64,000 nucleotides of DNA from Tetrapyrgos nigripes (taxonomy: Eukaryota; Basidiomycota; Agaricomycetes; Agaricales; Campanellaceae): positions 1 through 64,000 of the forward strand of contig JAACJM010000004.1 of the NCBI GenBank assembly GCA_013368315.1, given 5' to 3'. A program made the translations under genes and the position numbers. This document shows positions 10,935 through 23,610 of this stretch, piece after piece. Position 1 is the first letter of the stretch; every line of letters begins with the position of its first letter. The notes under the pieces are model-generated. The model did not search any database, was not told the origin of the DNA, and was given only the letters and a program-made list of their open reading frames with translations.

Positions 10935-12667
10935 TAATAGGTGTCTTTTGTGTAAGTGTAGAAGAAACACAAACTTAAAGACTTCTATACAAATTGTAAA
11001 GTGCGAGTGTTCCGAGTAGTCAGAATACTCAACAGTTCACTTGTACTACAAGGACTTTTGGGGTTTTTGGTAAGGTTTTTCCATGAGTGCACACAAGTTA
11101 AACACACACAAAGACTATAACAAGTCCACAAAGGTATAAACCAACAGTTTCAATTTCACAATTTGTAGGCCCAAATGCCTTATAACACACAAAACCAACA
11201 AATTTGATTCAACACTATTGATTCCAACACACTATGTTTATACTCGATGTGAGTGAGGTAGATTTGGTAGAAGTGTAGTCCGTGTTTCACAGTCTCTACA
11301 GCTAGTGCTAGTGAGATGACCGATACTCTACAGTATGTGGCTTTCAAGAAGCTTTGTCTGTATTTCACGCCCTCTTACTTAGAGCTGCTGTGGTCCTGAT
11401 ACTCTACGTATGTGGCTTGAGTAACTATGAGAAATATCTAGTCCTTTTATACTACTCGCAGCTACTACTATACAGTTCTACAGTTTTTTTTAATGTCTGC
11501 TAAAAGGCACACAAGAAAATAGAAATATTACTCTAACCACTAGTCCATGCTGGTCAGTACTACTAGATTAAGTAGGTACCTTCTAATTAGGGTATCTAAG
11601 AAATAAGAAATATTATCTAAAATTCAGTAGGGCTTTCTATGTTCCCTTCACTTCATCCTCTTACTAGCGGTACCTTTCTGGAACTGGCAGCCATAGTCAT
11701 TATGACTCAATAACTCCACCATCCATGCTGGGCTCCACTCGTATGACTCACATTCCTTTACCACCAATCAGACACTATAGGTTTGTGTAGCCTTCGTTGT
11801 TCCTCCTCTCATGCTCTTCTGGCGCTACTATAGACCTGGTAGCTATAGCGCCAATTAGTATCTTAGTGAACCCTGCTCAAAGTCCTACACATATCTTGTA
11901 GTCACCTTTGTACCAACGAGAACACATTAGTCATCAGGCACACATCTTGCCGATCTTACTGCTGCCTTCGGAAATATCTTTACCCCTTTGGGGCTTTCAT
12001 ACCGACTCCTTAGTTGATTGTGTACTGGCAGTAATGAACCATGGGTTCCATTCCTTTACCGCTAGTCCATCCCTTTAGTACCATATGAAAGCTGAGCTTT
12101 CTAGGAACTCGTACATATATACTTTGTCCTACTTATCTATCCTTACTGTCTTTCAAAAGACTATTCCTTCTGTTTTGCTTATAAGCGAGGTATCGATTAC
12201 TATACTGCTAGTTCGGACATAGTCGGTCAATAGGGTTTTCCTCTGATTTCTCTAATTATGGTGCATTTCTTAACCAGTGATCATTTAGCGCTAGAGTCTG
12301 GGTTGTATAGCCTACGTGTTCCTTGCCCATGAATAGGGGCTTCACTTTCCCTTGAATTGCACTGGCAGTACTAAGCACGTTATAGTAGGAATGGTTACAA
12401 AGTCTTTTCTAGAGCTTTGCATAGTATAAGGGGGTGGGTCTGCTACTATAACTGAAGCTCCTGTACACATCAACCATAGTACTTAGAATAAGCATATCCT
12501 AGCCATAAGTACTTAGCTTTATTGTACTGGCATGTACACTTAATCCACTAGCGCTTTAACTAGCAGTTCGGGACTCACTCTAGTCCTTTGGATACCAATT
12601 GAAGTGGTGAACCAGCTTTTATAACTGCCAAATTGTGTTTCTATATGTGAATTTTGTATGGCGTATC
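10935..12667. mobile_element. Unidentified 1733-bp insertion with 5-bp flanking duplication
   Basis: Interrupts copy 1 of a repeat that is continuous at 54358-54669. ACTGG is present on both sides (10930-10934 and 12668-12672), consistent with a 5-bp target duplication. The insert has no long open frame, no clear terminal inverted repeats and no TG...CA ends. Recurrent words such as 'TACTGGCAGTA' and 'TATAGCGCC' occur. It could be a non-autonomous element of unknown class or a decayed long solo LTR. Confidence 0.55.
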
Positions 12668-12796
12668 ACTGGGCACTGGGCACTGGTCACTGGCTCGTTG
12701 CTTGACAAAAGTTGACAGAGAAGCTTGGTGCTGAGTCTGCCAAGTTGACGTAATAGGATATATTTTCCCAGGATATGAAAAATGCGGCCATTTGAG
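12668..12796. repeat. Dispersed ~0.3-kb repeat, copy 1, right part
   Basis: Matches 54525-54669: 'GGGCACTGGGCACTGG', 'ATAGGATATATTTTCCC' and the end 'GCGGCCATTTGAG'. Continues the copy that breaks off at 10934. Confidence 0.8.
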
Positions 12797-13224
12797 TAGT
12801 GCTGCCACAAGTCGAGTCAGAATCATTGTAGAAAATCGAATCGCCTTGAATCACTCCCATATATAGTAATGATTCAATTTAAATCTAAGTTTGACTTGTA
12901 CAAAACAGCAGTCCTTTTTTAGAACCATTCAATGAGTGTGCCGGTTGTGCTGCTATTGTACTCATCACTGAACAACAACCTCCTCAGACGTCACTCATGG
13001 CTGTCCTGTCCTCCAGGCCTCCAGCTCCCTGCTTCAAGCACCCTTTTCCACCTGGATATCTGCAGTATTTATACTGCAACTAACTGATTGTGGGTTCTCA
13101 TTGACTGCTTTCAGCAAATTCATTGGTATCATTCAACAATGTCGTGTTGGATCACCCTACAAGACGTGTTGTGAAAGGTATATAAGGACCAGGGCATATG
13201 CACAGGTATGTCTTCTGTTGGCTT
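12797..13224. other. Intergenic, nothing recognised
   Basis: AT-rich sequence between the split repeat and the second hAT gene. No TIR similar to the first hAT element was found here. Confidence 0.3.
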
Positions 13225-14870
13225 CCATGGCTGGCTCCATGTCTGGCTCTGTGTCTGACCTCTGTACCAGCTGTTCTTGCCCACAGTCTTCCTGCCACTG
13301 CCTTCAGGCTCCTTCCACCCCTCAAGCACAATCATTTGCACATTGGCCTCTCTCTCCCTTCTCCACACCCACTCCAAATCACCATAACTCACTGCTGCAG
13401 CCTCTATGCCCCTTCATGATTGATCCTCACCTACATCTCCATAATAGGAACTATCCTCCTTGCACCCAACAACTTCCATACCAAGCTTCCATCTCACCAC
13501 AGCCTATCTACCATCCTCCCTATGCTCCTTCAGTGCCATCATCTACACCTACCATTGTTTTCAATGATGAAACAAATTGTATAGTTGCTCAGCAACAAGG
13601 CAACAGCAGTACATGTCAGAAATGAAAGAACACAAATCAAAACACTAACTTGTGCACTCATTGACATACTGACTCTACTGACCCAGTCTCTACTTCATCT
13701 TGCCAATCCAGTCAGCCACCAGCAGCACAGGCAGTGCAGCCGGCTGTCTATGGAGTTGGACCAATTGTTGAGTATGAGAACTCCCAGCCCACTGCTTTCC
13801 AAGAAGGCACCCATCTTCACTCTCTATCTTGGGAGTCTCATTCTTACACTCAGGGCCAGTGTGATGCTGCCACTCATATATGGTATTTTACTTGAGGTTT
13901 GAAGCAGAGGAAGAGGCCAGAGACATTACCTGCTGTGGATCAGGTCAGCACAGCACAACCCAATAAGGATGAATTCAAGTTTGTTGGATGCTGTCTGTGT
14001 GAGTAAGTCATTATATTCCTTTGCTTCAACTGAGATCTAATTTATCTTTCATTGTGTCAAGACCCAAGAGCTCCTGGTGTTCCTGGCAAAACAAGGATGG
14101 CTCTGCCAGTAACATCCTTTGACATCTGGATTGTCACCACCATGACCTCTGGTGTGAGCTTGTGATCATCAAGAAACTCAAAAATTGGGAGACTTTTGTG
14201 CAGGAACGTAGTGGTGCCAGTACAAGCTCAGAAACGATGCAAGAGTGACCAAAATTCACCCTCAATGGCTTCTATGAGTGGCTAGCAAAGTGGATTGTTG
14301 TAGACAATCAGGTAAGATGATCTTTCATGATATCATCCCAATGCTAATATGCTGCTGTAGTCCTTATCAGTCGTTGACTGTCCAGAGCTCTGAGACCTGT
14401 TATTGTATATCAGAGTCAACCTGGATGACAGTGACATACCCCATCATACTAAGCTGGGAGAGCTTATTGTTCAATGTTTCAATGTTGAGTATAGTGCCAT
14501 GATTGAGTGCATCAAGGTACACCTTTTGTCTTTTGATGCTGATTGACAGTTACTTATGATATTTTCTATTTTCCAGAACTCAGCTGGTCGTGTTTTGTTC
14601 ACAAGTGACATCTGGTCTTGCACTACTCTGGCCTCACATGTGGCTGTTACTGCTCACTATCTTGCCTACTCGTTGGAGCCTGGTCATCATAGAAAAGTAA
14701 GGTTTCTTATAAGTACCTAATAAGGACCATAGAATGAGCAAAATTCGAAATAATGTGGAGGCACTATCTTGATCAGTATACCGCTACCTACTTTATTACA
14801 GGGTCAGACAATGCATCAAATAAATTTCAGATTGAGAATGATGTCTTCCCTTATACAGGACAGTTTACTT
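13225..14870 (+). pseudogene. Second hAT transposase gene, 3'-truncated, six in-frame TGA stops
   Basis: A single reading frame with intact splice junctions can be followed. A Cys/Pro/Ser-rich N terminus (13225-13880) leads to a BED-type zinc finger: 'GCCLCE' before the intron at ~14000-14061, then 'NIL', a stop and 'HLDCHHHD' after it. Next come 'FYEWLAKWIVVDNQ', 'SLSVVDCPEL' and 'GRVLFTSDIWSCTTLASHVA' (14585-14645), the first strand of the hAT catalytic core. A 'DNASNK' remnant near 14808 marks the second strand. Stops are at 13623, 13662, 13893, 14120, 14246 and 14391, all TGA, each readable as a decayed CGA. The middle and C-terminal parts, including the dimerisation domain, are missing. 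It is distinct in sequence from the first hAT gene and no TIRs were found. Confidence 0.8.
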
Positions 14871-15765
14871 TTATAAATTACAGTCACAGGTAAAAAGTTG
14901 AGCTAAAAAATCTAAGTTATACTTCTGGTTCTTATTGAGGCTGGTATCCAAGGCATGAATATAGTGACTCAAATAATTACCTACCTTATACTGCTACCCA
15001 TTTCAGTATACGCTCTCCATCAGGAAAACCACTCAAAGATAATGTCTGGCTAACTTCTGACTAATTTTCAGTAACCAGAGTCCGTAATAGTTAGTGAAGG
15101 ATTAGTGGAGAATTACGCTGAATTATTGAAATGTACTCACCTCGTCAAGGTTGTTGAGAAGATTAATGTCCAAACGTTAGAGAATTCTGTATGGGAAAAA
15201 GGAAGCATATTGGCATCCACTTCCAGTGTGAAAACATAATGCTCTCCGAACCTGGATTCAGGACATTACTGAAATTTAGACAAACTTACTGGTAATTACT
15301 GTCGTGTCATTTTGGGCCCTTTTGCGGACGGAACTTGTATTGTTTCTTGAGCGAACAGATATCCTGAGAAAGCGTCTACATTGTGTGTTCATGATCAAAA
15401 AGCTTTTATACTACACCTTGAAAGCAACACTGTTCAGATGCTATTCGGAAGCTAGTGATAATCTACAAAACTTACCGATAATTATTACTTCAATGTGTGC
15501 TTCCCATCTTCACATTTTGCAAGACAGAGGAATCACTGTAAACCTGAGACGTATCTAGCACTACTCTTTGGTAAGGACACAGTGATCTCGGTCTTGGCAT
15601 AGAAGATGTTAATAGTGAGCGGGTGAGCCGTTGAAGATTGCTTCCAAGTGCCTGATGCCTGCCCTAAAGTCGTTTAAACTCCGACAATTGAGTCAACAGG
15701 ATCACGTGTATGTGGTTCGAATTCAGCAAACAGCTGTCGATGCGTCTTCACTCCCTCCCATTACC
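14871..15765. other. No recognised gene
   Basis: AT-rich sequence past the broken end of the hAT gene. The frame at 15304-15558 (84 residues, 'LRKRLHCVFMIKKLLYYTL') has no recognised motif and no supporting splice structure. Confidence 0.3.
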
Positions 15766-16396
15766 ATGTCCTTTCCTTAGCCTACATCTACAGTCTTGGT
15801 AGTCCTACGTCGCTCATTCGGATGGCTCATAATATTACAATGGCTCTTTGGTGTGTTTTCTTCTCAACTCTTCACTGATACCTGGCTTACCGTTGGCTTT
15901 CTGTACGCCAACGCTTCCAATGCAGTTTGCCCTTGCAGCCACTATCTCAATATCTATTCCCAGATGCTTGCTCATTCGCACTCGAAGCCGTATGTGTCAT
16001 TACATATTCTTGCCATCCGCTATTTTGTTTTGACATCCCAAATTCTAATTTGCAGGTTCTGTGACATTGTATGGTCTCTTGCAAGACTTGGTGAGTACTT
16101 CTGAGCATGCATCTTCTATTCCCACTGAACAGTCATTGTTGGCTTGTCTCCAAGTCTTCTATATTGCTTCAACAATTGACGTGGCAGCATCCCACTGGTA
16201 TTTGAGTGTTCAAGGAGTCAGTGGCCGTTATCTTGTTTGTATGATGACTGTGTACAAGTACCATATAGTTTTAGATGTCGGCGTATTTGCTGTGTACATA
16301 GAGTGCTTAATACATGGTTTTTTCATCATCCTGAATGACCTGTCATTGGAATATACTGGAATAAGATCAAGAGAAAGGCTGGTATTGTCTGTGTAA
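15766..16396 (+). other. Possible degraded gene with hydrophobic segments
   Basis: Overlapping plus-strand frames (15796-16104, 15848-16033, 16061-16396) contain hydrophobic stretches such as 'FALAATISISIP' and 'VLDVGVFAVYIECLIHGFFI'. Plausible introns exist, but no consistent gene model emerges. It could be a broken membrane-protein gene. Not recognised. Confidence 0.2.
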
Positions 16397-16777
16397 TTGC
16401 TCGTAATGTTCATAGCTCTCACTAATTATTGGACTGCTGCGCCAGACACCGTGGATTTATTCTAATTATTCAAACCTGATAATTCTAGCAATTCCTGGAA
16501 ATTTTACAAGTTAGCATGACTTAGTACAACATTATCTTTGGGTGGTTTTCCTGATGTCACAATGAAAAAGAAAATCCTCAATGTGATAACATCTGTAAGA
16601 ATCCTGGGCAATAAATTGACTTCTATCCTTGGAGATTTTGGTTGGCATGGGCTTGTTGCTTCATAATTTGCACTCTTGTATTATGTCACAATTGAAGGTA
16701 GAATTATGGTCAGTGAATGAACAATTAAAATTTTCTTGGGTGGCATGAGCAGGACTGTTTATTAAGATCCTCGAGCT

Positions 16778-17010
16778 TTAAAGGGTTCAAAGGGCTCACT
16801 ATAATTATAATGCTCATCCTTTCTTCAAATTACTATGACCAGCATAGGACTGTGTCTAAAAAGGGTTCAAAAAGTTCACTTTAATGTTTCATCCTTTCCT
16901 CAAATTACCATGACTGGCATAGGACTGTGTCTAAAAAGGGTTCAAAAGGTTCACTATAATGTTTCATCCTTTCCTCAAATTACTATGACTGGCATAGGAC
17001 TGTGTCTATT
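16778..17010. repeat. Tandem repeat, three units of about 75 bp
   Basis: Three consecutive units share 'AAAGGGTTCAAA', 'TTTCATCCTTTCCTCAAATT' and 'GGCATAGGACTGTGTCT'. Units two and three are nearly identical; the first is slightly longer and more diverged. Non-coding. Confidence 0.9.
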
Positions 17011-17304
17011 CATGAGTGCTTAGATTCAAATTCCTGACTGCTCTCATGGGCGATCAAATGATATCAGATATTGGCACTGGAATCTGGAATTATGGAGCTA
17101 TTTATGAGTGTATACATCTGAAGCATCATAAGTATCTAAAGCTACAGTGAATAGAAATGTATGAGGATAAAGGACAAGGAGAAATAAGTAATGGTGAAAT
17201 ATATATACAATAAACAGACAATGGGGGAGATATCTACAAGCTACAGTGGAGTGGATGGAGGCAAGGAACTTGGCAAGTACTAGCAGGATAAGAAGATGCA
17301 GACA

Positions 17305-17660
17305 TAGATGTGAGAGATGTATATGTGAGGAGACATAGATGGAGATGTGGACGTAGATGCGAGAGGAGACGTAGACGTAGATTTGAGAGGAAATGTAGAT
17401 GTGAGAGACATGAGAACGTGAGAGGAGACATGAACGTGACTCAGAGAGGAAACGTAGACATGACTCGGACTTGGAGAGACGTGGAAGACGTGAGAGGAGA
17501 CATGGATGTGACTCAGAGAGGAAACGTAGACGTGACTCAGACTTGGAGAGACATGGGAGACGTGAGAGGAGACGTAGACATGAGAGGAGATGTAGACATG
17601 AGAGGAGACATGGATGTGAGAGGAGATGTGGATGTGAGAGGAGACGTAGACATGTGAGGT
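17305..17660. repeat. Purine-rich tandem repeat of 12-bp GAGAGGAGAYRTAGAC-like words
   Basis: Short units of the type GTGAGAGGAGACGTAGACAT are repeated, with a longer duplication containing GACTCAGAGAGGAAACGTAGA and ACTTGGAGAGAC (about 17425-17565). Because unit lengths are multiples of three, several frames stay open on both strands (Arg-rich on plus, Ser/Leu/His-rich on minus). These are not taken as genes. Confidence 0.85.
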
Positions 17661-17872
17661 GGTGGGTAGACAATACAAATGAAAAGGTGGAGAATGGGAA
17701 TATGGGCAGTGGAAAGAACATAGTGGAGAATATCAGAGGCGTACTTTAGATTCGGAATGCAGAGGAGCAGGTGATATGCAGATGTAGAAAGCAGGAAGGG
17801 GTAGCGTGACTAGCAGATAATGCCTGGTCAGACTTCATCTCTATTGGTAAAAGATCCAAGCAATGACTTACC

Positions 17873-20067
17873 CTAGGCTTCATCATTGGCTGAATCACTA
17901 CCTTTCCTGTCGTCTGCCAATGCACCAACAAAGTCAGAGATGTCCCTTGCTGCACCCTTGGTGTCGTGAACCGTCTGTTTGGCTGTGTCAGAGTATCCCT
18001 TGATTGCATCGTTCGACTCGGATGTAGAGGCGTGGGACTGCTGGACATTTTCTGATACGATAGTCATTGTGTCCTTCACCTCCTGCAAGAGAACTTTGGC
18101 CTTGTCCCTGGCGGCCACCACCTTGTCAAAGAGGAGTTGGATGGCTTCGTTGTTGTCATCATTGTCGTTGTTTTCGTTGTCGCCATTTTCACCGCTGTCT
18201 TGTCCCTGAGCTTGGATGGTGTCGAAAGCAGACTTTGCATCCACTCGGAGCTGGCTTGCTGCCTCGGCACAAGCCACAGCAGTCTCAGTGGCCTTCTGAA
18301 TTGCATGTTCCCGGCGACAAGATGTGTGGGCCTGGTCCTTCACCTTCTTCTCGTTGAGGATCTTGCAGTCGGAGTCATCCTCTGCCGAGGACTGCTCTTC
18401 ATCAACATGGCCAAAGACCATCCTGGTAAACAAGGGTGTTAGTAGAAATTCTAGCATATCTACAAACAGATGGCGGAGACTCACTTGTCCCACCAGTCAA
18501 TGGTTTCCTTAGCCCAAGGATCTTCTTTGTAATCTTTTCCGAAGTCATCAATGACTCCTTGGTGAAAATCAGGATATGAGAAGAGATGGTCTTGTGAGTT
18601 CCATCGCTCTTTATCGGATAGCGCAAAGCGAACCTATGAGGAAGTTGGTGTTAACAAATAGATGGCAGAAAAAGAAGACTTACTTGGACAGTGACATAAG
18701 CAATGAAAGGGGGCTTGATTCAGAGTATACCGTTGTTCTTGGCATTGCAATTACGGGGGGCAGCAGTGACATCATTGACACTGTCAATGGCACACTGCTG
18801 CCCTAACAGAATGGCACGGGCAGTCTGGCATACGGGTTAGCAGTGAGAGCAAGATGCTATGAAATTTAGTAGAGCTCATACCCTAATCATTACTTTGGAC
18901 TGATATAGACCCTTGAAAAGATCCTTGGGATCATACTGCTCAGGGTCATACAGGAAGAAGGGTGTGGACTTTTCATCAACCTGTATTTTTCCCTGGCAAA
19001 GCTTCTGCATGACTCTACAAGGAAATCAGACCAGAATGATGTGCGTTGTCAAATTGAAAGCTTACTTTGACTTGCTAGTTTGAAAGGCTTTGCAGCTTTT
19101 GATGGGGCAGAGCAGTTCGGCTGTGACGGGATGCTTGAAGCCACGTTTGATTTTGCCCTTGTCCAAAGCATTGAGCGGCGGCTGCAAACTATCACGGGCA
19201 GGGTCACCAAGCATATACTCAAGGACCCTCGACTTGAGTAGATTAGTGTTGCTGGTTCTAGCCCCAGACACACTGTCTTCGATCTGCAAAAGACTGTCAA
19301 GATAATGCAGGTAGAACGAAATTAGGAAACTCACAAAGTTGAGAAGCTCACAGAAATCTTCATCCTCTTCTTCTTGTAGGAGGTGAGCAAGGTAGCTATC
19401 CACCTTCAGCATTTGCTTGGTGAAGTCATGATAAACCTTCTTGAAGTACTCTCGGTCCTCCTCAGTTCTTCCGAGAGATGATGTGAGCAAGGGGGTTTCC
19501 AGTCAAGACAAACTCACAATTCACAAAGGTAGGGATCTTCTTCACAGCCCTGTTTCATAGCAGAAATCGCACGAATGAATTCAGCGATGTCCAGGAAGGG
19601 GGAGACTGTGCGGACAAGAAATTGACTGGCATGGCAAAGCTTGGCCTCATTGAAGGTCCTATGGACGCAGTGAGAACACCAGTGAACTCAGACATAGACT
19701 GTAAAAACTCTTACTTTTTGCTTTTTCTGCGGCTTTTCTGGCTGCCTATTGAGTCCAGTAGCCTGCGCGCGCGTTTTTTGGTCCGTTTGTTACCAGAACG
19801 TTCCTGATCACTGTCGTCTTCGTCATCATCATTGTCGGAATCTATGGCTGTGTTTGAAGTTGCTTGGCGACGCTTGCTGCTACCCAAAGGTCTGTTTTCC
19901 TCTGGACCGTTGGTCTGACCATGGCGGGAGCCCTGGCTGGAGCCATCCTGGGAACGGACTGGGTCTTTCTTGCGAGAATGCTGAGTGGCTGTAGAGGACT
20001 TTTCAATGGTGTTGTTACTATTAGACCGTGACAGGGGCATAGACCCTGAAGGAGTGGTGGTAGGCAT
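17873..20067 (-). CDS. DUF6698-type protein, multi-exon, one premature TGA
   Basis: Minus-strand gene resembling the Agaricomycete-expanded DUF6698 family, whose function is unknown. Frame-consistent exons are 20067-19715, 19658-19518, 19467-19335, 19283-19066, 19014-18882, 18824-18684, 18633-18485 and 18422-17873, all with GT-AG introns. The N terminus (first ~115 residues) is Ser-rich, then acidic and basic, like a nuclear tail. The central part holds the family pattern: 'FLDIAEFIRAISAMKQGCEE', 'EYFKKVYHDFTKQML', 'GFKHPVTAELLCPI', 'FFLYDPEQYDPKDLFKGLYQ', 'GQQCAIDSVNDVTAAPRNCN', 'PPFIAYVTVQVRFAL'. The end is an acidic helical tail of ~150 residues. One in-frame TGA (18722-18720) lies just before 'IKPPFIAYV', where CGA would fit, so the copy is probably a pseudogene despite clean splicing. 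Confidence 0.7.
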
Positions 20068-20099
20068 GGTTGGAAATTACGAAGTTCGAACCAAGGTCA

Positions 20100-23000
20100 T
20101 GCGGTGTAGTCTTAGATACCGAAGTCATGCACCTACCCACAGTCACTGGGATCCGTCTTCACCTTCAGGATAAGGTTGGGCCATTTCTCTAGCATCTTCG
20201 AGAGGTATCAAGATAGGGGGAGTCACTCTATGAACCAATGCACCAATGCATCAACTCGAATTACGTGTGATCAACTTGAAAAATTAAAGTAAGTCACAGC
20301 TGTTGCAGATCATTGCCATGTTTGGATTGTGGTGCGAGATGCGGCAGCGTCCTTAGGACAGGGACGTCCATATAATAGTGAGATTAAGAATTGTGGGGAA
20401 TTGGTATGCTCGGCTCACAGTCTGGCATAGAAGAGACCTTGACACTAGCAACTGCTGTGGTTGCACGTGTGCATGTCCTGCAGACGCGTCAAATAATCGG
20501 AAAGCACGTGTATGGCAGTAATATTGTCCGGAAAATCAATTTTCGCAGGCTTACCTTCAACACAAAATTTTTTGCAGGTTTCATGTAAGAGCAAATTTTT
20601 CACAAGTCATAGGAACCTTTAAGCTATCTCTAGTAGAACTTAGAGCATTGTCTGGAGTGTAGTAAATGCTAAGAATTTGAATAACCCTATAGCTAATAAT
20701 CATTGAGTTCTCTGTTCTGAGTCTCTCACCTTCAAATGTTCAGACTCACTCACAGTGCCATTCAGAGCTATAGTCTCAAAAAATTTATTGAACTCAAAAC
20801 TTTCTTCAGACCATAAAAGTCAAATCTGATCCTAATGTTAGATAGGTATAGGTATAGGTTGTGGTTCTAGATACACACTTACAGTACTGGTATGGCTATG
20901 TACTTAATAAACCTTTGATCTCTAGGTCTGGGGCTTTATTGAACCCCAATACTTAACCTAGTTACATCCTGAGACGCGGCAATTTTGTAAAATACTAGGT
21001 TGTTCCTTAGTTAGCTTCATATAAAAAACGATGGTTATTCCTACACTCACAACCAACTCCTTTTTATAAAAGCCCTGCCAAATATCCTAGGGCCAAGACA
21101 GAGACTCATATGACTGGTGCTTTGGACATCATCCTATGGACCAAGGTCCATCTCTCAGACTCCCTTCTGAACTCGGCTTTAGCGTCGCAATCGGCTTGGA
21201 CAGCCACTTTCCAAAACGAGTATCTCGTTAGTAGTTGCTACTTGCTGTACTGTTTATGTACATATGCCTACATACATACACATGATTATTGTAGTCTGCA
21301 GGTGGGTTTGGTTGGGCACAGATTAGGGACTTGCTATCATTTTGTACATATCAGTTACATTATGGACTAATGAACTACAACGAAACACTATGCCCCAGTG
21401 TCGTCTTCAATCAGAGGTAGGCTACAGGGCCCAGGGGTATCAGGTTGTGGGGTTCATCTGAGTGAGATAAGAGCATGGGAAGGGTAACCAAAATGCCCTT
21501 TACCATTGACAGCTGTGGGCAGTGGGTGGGCAGTGCGAAAACAAGGATGCAAGAAAGAATAAAAATGTATCAGTTGGCACTAGTATGCATATGCAAACTA
21601 AGATGAAAGTTACTCACCTATTAACCTCCCCTTCTTAGGCATCTCTTACACTCCTACTTCTTCAGCCCATACCTCTCCATCTCCGAGTCTTCGCTCCCAT
21701 AGCACGCCCGTCCTTGTCAGCTGTGCTGCAAACTTGGTATTAGCAATGAAAAAAATCTTCCATGAATACAGGTGTCCATCATTGCCTGTGGTGGAAGCAG
21801 AAAAAGAGCAAAGTGGACAAGGGGTGGATGGCCAAGAGTTGTGCTGGTGGTTTGGGCAGTTTGATGACACATCAGCGTCGGAGTTACAATTACCGAAGAG
21901 TTTTCATCGAACAACCCTCCAATAAACCTCCAATGCTGCAGTATTACACACACACATGTCTGGTGGTTACAGCTGAGACACCTCTGTATTCACAACATGT
22001 GGTTTCTGACTCTCAAAATCAGCTGAGAAGGCCAAAACGCGCAAAGTGAATAAAAGTCGAACCCTTCACAATAATTCACACACTCTTTCTGGGCACTTAC
22101 AGATGCATCCCGGTCTCTGTCTCGCCTCACGTTAGATCAAATTAGTGCATTTCACCTCGGAGAGGCTCGGAATAGCATTCAACAATAGTTCTTGCGGCCA
22201 CACAATGAGGAACACACAGTATATTTACTTATAGATAGAAAACTGTCATAAAATGGTCAATTTGGGACACTCGTCTTGGATTAGGATATCATGTGGTGCT
22301 CTTAAAATACCCATAAAATGCAGAGATGTTTAAAGTAGCATATAAATCAGTATTTAAAAGCCATCCAGCCATATTACAGCCACCTGAAATTGGTAGAGCG
22401 TTAAAAGTACTTGAGATGCAAAAACTTCCAAAAAAGCGAACATACAAAGATATCAACACATACATGACCTACTAGAACGTCCGGCATATATTGGCACTTC
22501 AAATAAAGACCTTTTTTTGAGTCATTAGATGAGCTCTGGGCATGATAAAAATCAGTTTATGGAGCCAGAATGAATTCCAAATTGAACTACCAATTGTCGG
22601 TTTGGCTGGCATGTGCTGTAGAATTTATATCTGGTGTGGAGACTTTCAGCCACAATTGCTCTGCTCAACCATGGAGTAATGTTTGGTATCCATAAATCCA
22701 CAGGAAGGATAAATTACCTTTTTGCATCACTGAAGAGAGTTACTGAATATTTAATTCGTCACTTGTGAGTAGGTTTACACGGAATTGTACAAAACGGCGG
22801 GAACGGCGGGGCGCAGCAAACCAACCTGAATCGGCTGCAAAGTAACTGTACGTGAATATTGGGCTCAATTACACTGTCTCAGGGTCATATGTATGTGCTG
22901 TAGCATGCATGTATATGTAACAATTTGAACGAATGTGTGATTAATGGTGCATAACGACCCAAGCTAAAGCGGGAAATGCTGAGCCCAATCGATGTAGGAA

Positions 23001-23120
23001 TCAAAGCTACCAAATATGGTACAGCCGATTCCCTGAGCATTCCTATACAATTCTGTCCGTTCAATACATTTTTGTAGGTATACGCACACTGCTATTTAGT
23101 GTTTTTTCATGTCTATAACA
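20100..23120. other. 3 kb without recognised genes
   Basis: AT-rich sequence. Open frames at 21110-21370 and 21646-21953 carry no recognisable motif. The stretch 20860-21000 looks LTR-like (polyadenylation-type 'AATAAA' context) but has no defined ends. No tandem repeat is prominent. Confidence 0.3.
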
Positions 23121-23139
23121 ATTGGTGCAGAATCTGGAT

Positions 23140-23610
23140 GCCGTGAGAGGATGTGGGCGGGTACCAAGCTGGGCTGGAATAGTTCCAAGGGGTCAGGGGC
23201 GTGAAATAGCGCCTGAGCTAAAAGCATTTTCCGAAAGCCTCGATCATCATCGATGGCAGCCTATGGTTATGCCGATGGAATGGGCGGGTGCCCAAGCAGG
23301 GCGGGAATATTCCCAGGATGGCCCAGAGCATTTTGGGAAAATCCCCGATTATAATCTCGCTTTTTATCTACTTATGTACTACTACATATATGCATGTATG
23401 ATACACTGCAGTGTACTAATGTGATTGGTATGCACGTATAGGTGCAATATTCCAATGAAATGGGTGCCCAAGCAGGGCAGAAATATTCCCAGGGGGTCGG
23501 GTACACCAAGTAGCCCGAGCCCAAAGAATTTCCTGAATAACCCGAGCCCAGAGCGTTTTCCGAAAAACCCGATGGCAGGTGAGCACCGAGCGAGGGCATT
23601 TTCCAAAGTA
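23140..23610. repeat. Degenerate GC-rich repeat, three or more units
   Basis: Units share 'GGGTGCCCAAGCAGGGC', 'GGAATATTCCCAGG' and a closing 'GAGCATTTTCCGAAA'-like word. They occur near 23156-23240, 23280-23340 and 23455-23610, the last with extra 'AGCCCGAGCCCA' copies. GC-richer than its AT-rich surroundings. Class unknown. Confidence 0.6.

Noticed and set aside
13225..14700. TGA as a recoded sense codon in this organism
   Set aside because: The frequent in-frame TGA is confined to transposon and other decayed genes. The intact genes (38548-39631, DUF6699, the HET frame) use no internal TGA, and some of the terminators seen are TGA (for example 60457-60459). CGA decay explains the pattern without recoding.
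17098..17721. 207-residue minus-strand and Arg-rich plus-strand frames
   Set aside because: Produced by the 12-bp-based tandem repeat; no start context, introns or conserved motif.
20860..21000. A second solo LTR
   Set aside because: The sequence is LTR-like in feel, but the only flanking repeat (ATCCT) does not bracket TG...CA ends.
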